64,000 nucleotides of DNA. Source: Dehalococcoidia bacterium (GTDB taxonomy: Bacteria > Chloroflexota > Dehalococcoidia > UBA2979). Location of the stretch: positions 186,001 through 250,000 of the forward strand of contig WHSU01000001.1 in the NCBI GenBank assembly GCA_009379925.1. Direction: 5' to 3'. Under the pieces are notes generated by a model. The model did no database searches. It was not told where the DNA came from and was given only the letters and a program-made list of their open reading frames with translations. This document shows, piece after piece, positions 36,847-45,493 of this stretch (position 1 is its first letter; each line of letters starts with the position of its first letter). The position numbers were made by a program, and so were the translations under genes.

Positions 36847-38406
36847 ATGGTCGAGCGCCTGCCTTCCGGACCACCCGAGGTGACCCCGCGACAGCGCGAG
36901 GTGGCCCGGCTGGTGGCCGAAGGCAAGTCCAACGCCGAGATCGCCGAAGCCCTCGGCATCTCCCTCGACGGCGCGAAGTACCACGTCTCGGAACTCCTCG
37001 GCCGCCTCGGCCTACGCCGCCGCGAGCAGATCGCGGACTGGTATCGGGACGACCGCCGCGTTCCGTGGCGCCACCGCCTGCGCGCGCTCCTCGGACTGCC
37101 GCTCCTCGCGCTGGTCGGCGGCGGCGCCGCCATGGGCGCGGTGGCGGTCGTGGTGGCGGTGGCCTTGCTCTCGGGCGGCGAGGATGGGGGCGCGGCGAGG
37201 GGTCGTGGTGGGACGGTCGAGGCGAGCAGCACGGCGCCCGCCGTCACAACCACGCCCGCGGTACAGCTCGTAGACGGGCTACCGCGCGGGTCGGTCGGTC
37301 CGCTGCTCGTCTACGTGACCGAAGTCGGAAGGGCATCCGGCGGCGGCCGGAATTGGCCTCGCCTCAGCGTAGTGACGTACGACCTCGGCGCCGGGCGCGA
37401 GGTTGTGTCGTTCGAGGTAGGAGAGGTCGGCTCCTTCGCCGAATCGGTCGTGCTTGCCGACCATGAGGTCGTTGTGAACTTCGAACACACCCTGAGCGTG
37501 TTCGCCCTCAACGGCGACCATCTCCGCAACCTCCGTCAGACGCCGGTCGACCGAGAGACGGGCGGCTATGGCCGGCTGAGCGAAGTCGCGGTCTCCCACG
37601 ATGGCGATCTCCTAGCGGTCACTGAACGCACCGACCCGGAACCGCTACCATTTGTAGACAACTCCGTTGTGATCCTCGATGTGTCGACGGGCGACGAACT
37701 GCTCACCGTCCCCCTGAACGACCCCGGCTTCGAAGGATTGCGGGCGGAACTGAGGCCCCTCGTCTGGCGTGACGACAACGCGGCACTGGTGGTCTACGTC
37801 GTGACGAGCTACGAGGGTGGCGGGCGGCTGGCAACGGTCATGCTGGACGGCACGGTCCGGCTTCACGACACATCGGGCTTCACGTACGTCGCCCCCAATG
37901 GCCGCGTCGCGGCACACGGCACGGGCAGCCTGGGGTGCATGTTCATCAGCGGTCACTCAGTGACCGTCACCGACCTCGACACCGATCGCGTGCTCACCAC
38001 AGTCGAAGACGAATCACTCACGTTCGCCCCGCGCGAATGGTCTCCCGACAGCACCCAACTGCTGTACGCCACACGCCCGTTCCCCAGTGACCCGGAGGAG
38101 GTCGAGGATTGCGAGTGGCCCGCCGCCGAACCCGAGTGGCGCATCCTCTCCCTCGTAGGCGGCCGCGAGCCCGAACCAATCGACGATCCTCTCGCGGCAC
38201 ACGAGCTCTGGGGCGGGAGTCCGGCGGTCACGTTCACCTGCGACGGCGAACGCACAGCCGGCTGGTACGCCCGGTACGACCTGATGCTGCACGCGCCGAA
38301 CCGATGCATGGCTGAAAGTGACACCCCGACCGAGATCGTCTACGACGACGAGGTCATCGGTAGCGGCAACGCCGTCCGGGTGCTCGGTCAACTCGAGGTG
38401 GAATAG
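36847..38406 (+). CDS. Membrane-tethered LuxR-HTH regulator with extracellular beta-propeller-like sensor
   Basis: A 519-residue protein in an unusual order: cytoplasmic LuxR-type HTH at 10-70 ([18 protein letters not shown] and KYHVSELLGRLGLRRREQI), one transmembrane helix at about 81-108, then an outside domain of about 400 residues. That domain has repeated WD40/TolB-like units (LSEVAVSHDGDLLAV, WSPDSTQLLYAT). Like ToxR/CadC it would bind DNA while anchored in the membrane and sense an outside signal, but with a LuxR-type HTH. ATG 36847. It is the intact paralog of the decayed HTH-Kelch gene at 6488-7976. Target and signal unknown. Confidence 0.75.
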   Translation: MVERLPSGPPEVTPRQREVARLVAEGKSNAEIAEALGISLDGAKYHVSELLGRLGLRRREQIADWYRDDRRVPWRHRLRALLGLPLLALVGGGAAMGAVAVVVAVALLSGGEDGGAARGRGGTVEASSTAPAVTTTPAVQLVDGLPRGSVGPLLVYVTEVGRASGGGRNWPRLSVVTYDLGAGREVVSFEVGEVGSFAESVVLADHEVVVNFEHTLSVFALNGDHLRNLRQTPVDRETGGYGRLSEVAVSHDGDLLAVTERTDPEPLPFVDNSVVILDVSTGDELLTVPLNDPGFEGLRAELRPLVWRDDNAALVVYVVTSYEGGGRLATVMLDGTVRLHDTSGFTYVAPNGRVAAHGTGSLGCMFISGHSVTVTDLDTDRVLTTVEDESLTFAPREWSPDSTQLLYATRPFPSDPEEVEDCEWPAAEPEWRILSLVGGREPEPIDDPLAAHELWGGSPAVTFTCDGERTAGWYARYDLMLHAPNRCMAESDTPTEIVYDDEVIGSGNAVRVLGQLEVE

Positions 38407-38587
38407 GTCTGAGGCACCAACTCGCGGTTGCCTCTCCGGTCCCATCGCCGCGCCGACGGCAGTACCGACGCCGACCTCCCCCCAGGCCACCTGATCCGGA
38501 CGCCGCCCACGCGCCATCAGCCTGCTGATAGCGCCCGCACCTCGCGCGCTATACTCGGGCCGCGCGGCAGCAGAGGGGGTGTCAGCC

Positions 38588-40336
<1,749 letters not shown>

Positions 40337-40337
40337 C

Positions 40338-40378
40338 GCCCTCACCCCCGGCCCCTCTCCCACGCGGTGGGAGAGGGG
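40338..40378 (+). terminator. Repeat family B hairpin between synthetase and citrate synthase
   Basis: CCCCTCTCCCAC-GCG-GTGGGAGAGGGG is a perfect 12-bp stem with a 3-nt loop (40352-40378), preceded by CCCTCACCCCCGG. The same motif, shorter, is at 26085-26125. It may terminate the synthetase transcript or protect its 3' end. Confidence 0.55.
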
Positions 40379-40402
40379 AGTGAACCTGACGAACGGAGCG
40401 GC

Positions 40403-41557
40403 ATGGCTGACGGGAACGGCGACGAGCCGCAGGTCGAGATCCATCGAGGGCTGAACGGTGTCTACTTCGACCGCAGCCGCGTCTGCTACATCGACGGTCG
40501 CGAGGGCGTGCTGCAGTACCGCGGCTACTCGATCCACGACCTCGCCCCGCGCTCGACCTTCGAGGAGACGGCGTACCTCTTGCTCTACGGTGACCTGCCG
40601 GCGCGCGAGCAACTCAAGGCGTTCGATGCCGAGTTGAAGGCCGCGCGCACCCTCCCTGACCCGGTGATCGAGGTGATCCGCCTCGTCCAGGACGCGCACC
40701 CGATGGACGTGCTGCGGACGGCCGTCTCGGCGCTCTCCGCCTTCGACCCGGACGTCGGCGACAACTCGATGGAGGCGACGCAGCGGAAGGGCCTCCGCCT
40801 CACCTCGCAGGTGCCGATGGTCGTGGCCGCGCACCACCGCATCCGCAGCGGCGAGGCCCCGGTGGCGCCTCGGGAGGACCTGGGGCACGCGGCAAACTTC
40901 CTCTACATGCTCAAGGGGGAACCGCCGAGCGACGACGCCTCCCGGCTGATGGACATGGACTTCATCCTCCACGCCGAGCACGGCACGAACGCCTCGGCGT
41001 TCACCGCTCGCGTGGTGGCGGGCACCGATGCGAACCTCCACGCGGCCGTGGTCGCGGGCATCGCGGCGCTCTCCGGCCCGGCGCACGGCGGCGCCGCCGA
41101 GAACGTGATGCGCATGGCGCAGGAGATCGGCGAGCCGGAGCGCGCCGCCGACTATGTGAAGCGCCTGCGCTCGAACCGAGAGCCCGTCATGGGTTTCGGG
41201 CACCGCGTCTACCGCACAGAAGACCCGCGCGCCCGCCACATGCGCGAGGGCGTGCAGCGCCTGTCGCAGGAGATGGGCGAGCCCAGGTGGTACGCCATCC
41301 TCGAGGCCGTCGTCGAGGCGATGCGGCCGTATGCGCGCCTGGGCGTGAACGTGAACGTGGACTTCTACGCGGGCGTCGTCTACTACCTCCACGGCATCCC
41401 GGAGGACCTCTTCGTCCCCATCTTCGCCGTCGGCCGCACGCCCGGCTGGGCCGTGCAGGTGCTCGAGCAGTTCGAGCACAACATCCTGCTCCGCCCGCTC
41501 ACCCTCTACAGCGGCCCCCGCGACCGCGACTACGTCCCGCTCGCGGAGCGGGGATGA
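40403..41557 (+). CDS. Citrate synthase family enzyme
   Basis: A 384-residue citrate/2-methylcitrate synthase. The catalytic triad is visible: His228 (SGPAHGGAAE), His267 (GFGHRVYR) and Asp320 (NVDFYAG). Condenses oxaloacetate with acetyl-CoA or propionyl-CoA; the choice cannot be made by eye, though a methylcitrate role would fit the propionate-like acyl-CoA genes nearby. ATG 40403 follows CGGAGCGGC; upstream codons belong to a hairpin repeat. Its stop overlaps the remnant toxin ORF (ATGA). Confidence 0.9.
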   Translation: MADGNGDEPQVEIHRGLNGVYFDRSRVCYIDGREGVLQYRGYSIHDLAPRSTFEETAYLLLYGDLPAREQLKAFDAELKAARTLPDPVIEVIRLVQDAHPMDVLRTAVSALSAFDPDVGDNSMEATQRKGLRLTSQVPMVVAAHHRIRSGEAPVAPREDLGHAANFLYMLKGEPPSDDASRLMDMDFILHAEHGTNASAFTARVVAGTDANLHAAVVAGIAALSGPAHGGAAENVMRMAQEIGEPERAADYVKRLRSNREPVMGFGHRVYRTEDPRARHMREGVQRLSQEMGEPRWYAILEAVVEAMRPYARLGVNVNVDFYAGVVYYLHGIPEDLFVPIFAVGRTPGWAVQVLEQFEHNILLRPLTLYSGPRDRDYVPLAERG

Positions 41558-41667
41558 CGGTCGGGCGGCAAGTGGAATGCGCGGAGATCGAGTTCAGCGG
41601 GCATGCCGTTCTTCGGATGCGTCAGCGCCGAGGAGACACTCATGACGTGCGGGTTCTGCTGGGATGA
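41554..41667 (+). pseudogene. Truncated DUF4258-type toxin remnant
   Basis: 37 residues, with EIEFSGHAVLRMRQR matching the N-terminal motif of DUF4258/RelE-like toxins (FS.HA..RM..R). Complete members have about 90 residues. Here the frame runs out right after this motif, directly before the ribosome binding site of the antitoxin, so the rest has been deleted. It overlaps the citrate synthase stop by 4 nt. Confidence 0.5.
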
Positions 41668-41866
41668 CGAGACTCATCCGGGCACTGTGACCGTGACGTT
41701 CTCAGAAGGGGACGCGACGGTCATCATCAAGGACGTGCCCGCACAGATCTGTTCGAACTGCGAGGAGTACTTCCTGAGCGAGGAGGTCACGGAGGAAGTA
41801 CTCGAACGGGCGAATGGCGCATTCGGGCGAGGCACGGAAGTTGCGATCCTCCGCTACGCCGCCTGA
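41642..41866 (+). CDS. MqsA/YgiT-type zinc-finger antitoxin (orphan)
   Basis: 74 residues with the YgiT zinc-finger pattern: CGFC at the N-terminus and CSNC before EEYFLSEEV, separated by a short beta hairpin ending VIIKDVPAQI. In complete modules this protein neutralises and represses an upstream DUF4258/MqsR-like toxin, which here is only a fragment. ATG 41642 is preceded by GAGGAG, as is usual when it directly follows the toxin gene. MqsA proteins often have a C-terminal HTH; this one is short and lacks it. Confidence 0.8.
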   Translation: MTCGFCWDDETHPGTVTVTFSEGDATVIIKDVPAQICSNCEEYFLSEEVTEEVLERANGAFGRGTEVAILRYAA

Positions 41867-41881
41867 TCCATCGCGTCCCGC

Positions 41882-42217
41882 CTAGTTCTCCGCCGGTGGC
41901 CCTTCGAGGTGCTCGCGTAGCCGCGCAAGGCGGCGGTCCCAGGCAGCACCAGCGCGTTCGAGCCACTGCGACGCCTCGGCCAGGACCTCCGGGCGTACGC
42001 GGTAGATGACCGCGCGGCCTCGATGCTCAGCCGCCGCGACCAGGCCCGCTTCGCTCAGGACGGCGACGTGCTTCGCCACACCCTGTCGCGTGATCGGCAG
42101 GCGCTGGGAGAGGGCGGTGGCTGTCGCGCCATCGCCCTCCCCCAGTAGCTGCAGCAGTTCGAGGCGAGTCGGGTCGCCGAGGGCGCGGAAGACCGTGCTC
42201 GCCTCCGTGGCGTTCAA
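41882..42217 (-). CDS. ArsR-family transcriptional repressor
   Basis: A winged-helix regulator of about 111 residues: STVFRALGDPTRLELLQLLGEG then ATALSQRLPITRQGVAKHVAVLSEAGLV, followed by a C-terminal helix. The TTG start at 42217 overlaps the stop of the SRPBCC gene (TTGA), giving translational coupling; an upstream ATG at 42262 would overlap by 49 nt. Paired with an SRPBCC protein, as in many bacterial operons where ArsR controls a START-domain hydrolase homologue. Two identical dyads in front of the operon are the likely operators. Confidence 0.87.
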   Translation of the reverse strand: MNATEASTVFRALGDPTRLELLQLLGEGDGATATALSQRLPITRQGVAKHVAVLSEAGLVAAAEHRGRAVIYRVRPEVLAEASQWLERAGAAWDRRLARLREHLEGPPAEN

Positions 42218-42678
42218 GCCCAACGCGCCTTCTCGCCGGTGTTCAGGTAGTGACGCAGCCACGTCAGCACCATGTCCCAGCCGTACTCGTTCTCGCCGAT
42301 GGTCTTCGTGCCGAGCGCTGCGGGCAGCGCCGCAAAGCCACTCTCCCGCACTCGCAGCAGCGTGCCGTGCATGTGGTCCTCGAGGCGGAACTCGATCTGC
42401 GTGGTGAGGTCCGGTATTTCCTCGGCGCCCGGCTCGTCCTGGAACGGGCGCCAGTTGGTCACGAACCGCGACTCCGGCTCGACCGCCACGACCGTCGCGT
42501 GGTTGATCCCGTGCTCCGGCCCGAAGTCCAGGGTCAGCCGGCCGCCCGGCCGCAGGTCGATCTCCGCGCCGTCACACCACCAGCCGGCCAGTCCTTCTGC
42601 CGTTGTCAGCGCCGCCCAGAGCTCGGACCGCGTGGCCTTGAACACCACCTCACGCTCGATTGTGTCCTTGACGGTCAT
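42214..42678 (-). CDS. SRPBCC (AHSA1-like) protein
   Basis: 154 residues with the START/Bet v1-like pattern of AHSA1 family members: TIEREVVFKATRSELWAALTTAEGLAGWWCDGAEIDLRPGG (given as ATRSELWAALT and GLAGWW), a hydrophobic cavity, and a C-terminal helix (WDMVLTWLRHYLN). The family binds hydrophobic ligands; individual functions are usually unknown. ATG 42678 with GGGGAG upstream. First gene of a two-gene operon with the ArsR-type repressor. Confidence 0.85.
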   Translation of the reverse strand: MTVKDTIEREVVFKATRSELWAALTTAEGLAGWWCDGAEIDLRPGGRLTLDFGPEHGINHATVVAVEPESRFVTNWRPFQDEPGAEEIPDLTTQIEFRLEDHMHGTLLRVRESGFAALPAALGTKTIGENEYGWDMVLTWLRHYLNTGEKARWA

Positions 42679-42693
42679 GCATCTCCCCTTACC

Positions 42694-42742
42694 GCAACTG
42701 TTTGGTTGCGACAAATGTAGCAACCGAGTGGTTGCGATACAA
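42694..42742 (-). promoter_or_regulatory. Promoter with two GCAAC-6 nt-GTTGC operators (SRPBCC-ArsR operon)
   Basis: On the minus strand, TTGTAT (42737-42742) and TACATT (42714-42719) are 17 nt apart. A perfect 16-bp dyad GCAAC-6-GTTGC (42720-42735) fills the spacer, and a second (42694-42709) follows the -10, with centres 26 nt apart. Repression by the operon's own ArsR is the natural reading. Confidence 0.75.
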
Positions 42743-42799
42743 CCCCCCGTGTCCGGCCACGCCCTAACGTCGCGAGCCGCACCTCGCTACCATCGCCAC

Positions 42800-43414
42800 A
42801 TGCCGCTTGTGCCCGCCTTTCGCGCCGCCGCCGTCGCCCGAGGGCTGTTCCCGGACGACCAGCCGATGACACCCGAGGCGGCGTACGCCCTCGTGCGCGA
42901 CATGCCCTACCGGCGCGCCTCCTCGCGGACGCCCGAGACGACCATCGAGGAGTGGCGCGGGACGTGCTCCGGCAAGCACTACCTGCTGCGTGCGCTGCTG
43001 GAGGGACTGGGGATGGCGACGATGCTCATCGTCTGCACCCACGAGTTCACACGCGAGAACTCGCCCTGGCTGCCCGACGACATCCTCGGGGAGATCGAGC
43101 GCCACGGGCCGGTCCCGGATGTCCACAATTTCCTCCGCGTGCAGGCGGAGCCGGAGGATGACTGGACGACCGTCGACGCCACCTGGCCACTGGCCGCGCG
43201 CGACCTCGGGCTACCGGCCAACGAGGCGTTCGTGCGCGGCGTGGACCAGCGGCTGGCCGCCGACCCGATCGAGGTGTTCCACGTCCCGGACGACGCGGAC
43301 CCGCAGACCTTCAAGGAGCAACTCATCGAGGACCACGCGGGCGCGCAGGCGGAGCGCCGCGACCGGGTCATCGAGCGACTCACGCAGTGGCTCGGCGAGG
43401 TGCTGCCGGGCTGA
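42800..43414 (+). CDS. Transglutaminase-like cysteine hydrolase
   Basis: A 204-residue protein with a likely Cys-His-Asp triad in the transglutaminase/papain order: Cys56 (RGTCSGKHYLL), His109 (DVHNFLRVQ) and Asp126 (TTVDATWPL). No signal peptide. I do not recognise the specific family; bacterial members include peptidases and acyltransferase-like enzymes. Leaderless start likely: TACCAT ends 6 nt before the ATG and no ribosome binding site is seen. Divergent from the SRPBCC-ArsR operon. Confidence 0.75.
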   Translation: MPLVPAFRAAAVARGLFPDDQPMTPEAAYALVRDMPYRRASSRTPETTIEEWRGTCSGKHYLLRALLEGLGMATMLIVCTHEFTRENSPWLPDDILGEIERHGPVPDVHNFLRVQAEPEDDWTTVDATWPLAARDLGLPANEAFVRGVDQRLAADPIEVFHVPDDADPQTFKEQLIEDHAGAQAERRDRVIERLTQWLGEVLPG

Positions 43415-43504
43415 GCCGCGGGGCCCCCCACGCCCGACTCCCCGTGTGGCGGAGGGGATCGGGGAGACCTCTGGGGTGACACGGCGATGCGGTAGGATGT
43501 CGCC

Positions 43505-43858
43505 GTGCAGACACACTCGCTTGGCTACACCCTGGTGTGGGCGCTGGTGCTGACGGTCGCGTGGTTCGCGATTGCGGCGGTGCTCACCGACACGTACCAG
43601 GAGAGCGGCCCCGTCGAAATCGGGCTGACGGCACTCATCTTCTTCCTGATCATCTTCACCACGATGCGCCTGACGAACCGCGTCACCCTCTGGGTGGGCA
43701 AGCGCATGGGCATGGAGCCCCGCGGACCGGGCAACCGAGGGCGCCGCGCGGCGGCCACCCCCGCGGAGCCCGCCCCGTCGACGACCGAGCGCCCCGAGCA
43801 CGCACAGCGCCGCCGCCAGCGGAGGCGCCGCCGGGGCAGCCGCGCGCGTCACGACTAG
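43505..43858 (+). CDS. Small two-helix membrane protein with basic tail
   Basis: 117 residues: two transmembrane helices (LVWALVLTVAWFAIAAVL and IGLTALIFFLIIFTTMRL) and a tail rich in Arg and Pro ending RRRQRRRRRGSRARHD, probably cytoplasmic. TAGGAT ends 6 nt before the GTG, again a leaderless-like start. Not recognised as a named family. The arginine tail might bind nucleic acid or acidic lipids, but this is speculative. Confidence 0.65.
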   Translation: MQTHSLGYTLVWALVLTVAWFAIAAVLTDTYQESGPVEIGLTALIFFLIIFTTMRLTNRVTLWVGKRMGMEPRGPGNRGRRAAATPAEPAPSTTERPEHAQRRRQRRRRRGSRARHD

Positions 43859-43863
43859 CCGGT

Positions 43864-44967
43864 CTACGCGCAGGCCGCGACGACCGCGGCGGCCATCTCC
43901 TCGGTGCGGGTCTGCACCACGTAGGGGTCGTGGAGCCCATCGGTCAGGTAGGCCACGCCCAGACCGCGCGCCGGGTCGCCGTAGGCGACCGCGCATTGCT
44001 GACCGCTGTGGCCGAAGACGCCCGGCTGGTCGAAGGGCGGCGCCCACCCACCGACGAGGAACCCGAGGCCGTACGAGGACGGCAACCCGCTGGTCCGGTC
44101 CTCGTCCGCGGCCGCGTGGACGCGGGTCGCCTCCGCCACGCTCTCCGGCCGCAGCAGACGCACCCCGCCCAGTTCGCCGCCGCCCACCAGCATCGCGTAG
44201 AAGCGCGCCAGCGCCTCGGCGGTGCCGATGCCGTTGGCAGCGGGCAGCTGCGCGCGGAGCGTCGAGGGCTGCGTGAAGCGCCGGACGATGTCGCTCGTGC
44301 GGCCCTCCACGCCCTCCGGGTCCTGGAACGTCACCTCGGACATCGCACGCGGGAGCACGACGTCACCGACTTGCGCGTCGGGTACCCCCAGCGAGGCGTC
44401 CATCCCCAGCGGCGCGAACACCTCATCGCGCAGGAAGTCCCGGGGCATACGGCCGTCGATGCGGCGGATCACCTCCCCGAGGGCGAAGCCGTAGGTCACC
44501 GGGTGGTAGCCCACCTCCGCGCCGGGCGCCCACCGCACCGGCAGCGCCGCTGTCGCCTCGGTCACAGCCTCCCAGTCGTCGATGTGCGCCCAGTCGAACT
44601 CCGGCGGGAAGACCGGGAACCCGCCACGATGGGTCAGCACGTGCCGGACGGTGCATCGCTCCTTGCCGCCCTGCGCGAACTCCGCCCACACCGTGGCGAC
44701 CGGCGCGTCGAGGTCGAGCGCACCGCGATCGGCGAGCATCAGGATCGCTACCGCCGCCAGCGGCTTCGTGGCCGAGAAGTAGAGCATGCGGTCGCGCCCG
44801 CCCATCCGGCGGCCCGCCGCGCCCTCCCCCAGCCGCAGGTCAAGCCGCAACACGCCGTCCCGGTACACGGCGAGTTGCGCCGCCCGATGCCAGCCGCGCT
44901 CGAGGTGCGTCAGCGCCAGCGCCTCGATGTCCGCGCGGCCCTCCGGCGTCAGCGTGCGTGCGCTCAT
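43864..44967 (-). CDS. Serine hydrolase, beta-lactamase class C/esterase family
   Basis: A 367-residue member with Ser65-x-x-Lys68 (FSATKPLAA), Tyr in GYHPVTYG and FGHSGQQC near the C-terminus. No signal peptide. Same architecture as the gene at 13361 and clearly a paralog of it (both have a run like ADRGALDLDAPVA). Cytoplasmic esterase or peptidase is most likely. Converges with the preceding small membrane protein gene, 5 nt apart. Confidence 0.85.
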   Translation of the reverse strand: MSARTLTPEGRADIEALALTHLERGWHRAAQLAVYRDGVLRLDLRLGEGAAGRRMGGRDRMLYFSATKPLAAVAILMLADRGALDLDAPVATVWAEFAQGGKERCTVRHVLTHRGGFPVFPPEFDWAHIDDWEAVTEATAALPVRWAPGAEVGYHPVTYGFALGEVIRRIDGRMPRDFLRDEVFAPLGMDASLGVPDAQVGDVVLPRAMSEVTFQDPEGVEGRTSDIVRRFTQPSTLRAQLPAANGIGTAEALARFYAMLVGGGELGGVRLLRPESVAEATRVHAAADEDRTSGLPSSYGLGFLVGGWAPPFDQPGVFGHSGQQCAVAYGDPARGLGVAYLTDGLHDPYVVQTRTEEMAAAVVAACA

Positions 44968-45092
44968 GGCCGCAGGGTAGCGTGGCCGCCGGCAGGCGTG
45001 TTTCCGAGGGGAGCCGCCGAGGTCGGCGCGCTACACTCGCCAGCGTGAGCACAGTGCGGGCCGTGCCCCGCGCGGCAACGAGAGGCGGCGGC

Positions 45093-45263
45093 ATGTGCGA
45101 CCCGAGCGGCGACGGTCGCCCCTCGTTTGCGGCGCTGTGGTCGAACTGGAGCGAGTACGACGCGCCGGCACACACCAAGCTGCGGCTGCTGGTGCGCAAC
45201 CAGTGGTCCAAGTTGCGCCACGGCACCTCGTGTTGCGGCAACGGCGGCGAACCCGGCTGCTGA
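45093..45263 (+). CDS. Small Cys-rich protein ending CCGNGGEPGC
   Basis: 56 residues from ATG 45093: PSFAALWSNWSEYDAPAHTKLRLLVRNQWSKLRHGTS (given as WSNWSEYDAPA and RNQWSKLRHG) then SCCGNGGEPGC. The closing Cys-rich motif looks like a metal or iron-sulfur ligand set, and I have a vague memory of similar small proteins in GC-rich bacteria, which I cannot verify. AGAGGCGG precedes the ATG; an alternative GTG at 45045 would be leaderless, 7 nt after TACACT (45032-45037), giving 72 residues. Confidence 0.65.
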   Translation: MCDPSGDGRPSFAALWSNWSEYDAPAHTKLRLLVRNQWSKLRHGTSCCGNGGEPGC

Positions 45264-45493
45264 CGCCCGGCGCCGGCGTCCCGTGCGGACGCCTCCGCCG
45301 AATAGCCGCCCCCTGACCGCTTCCTGACCTGCCTCGCCCCCGCCCGGCGCCGCTTACGTTTCGATGCGGGGCAGGATGGCCGATCCACCGAGTACAGGCG
45401 AGATCGAGGGCGTACGGCGTACGTTATGAGTGGCCGCCCAGAATGTATGAGCGAGAGGCACAATTGTAAGAAGCCGGTATCATCGTCCGCGCG

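Noticed and set aside
36847-38406. Quorum-sensing LuxR
   Set aside because: Only the HTH is LuxR-like; there is no autoinducer-binding domain, and the HTH is N-terminal before a membrane helix.
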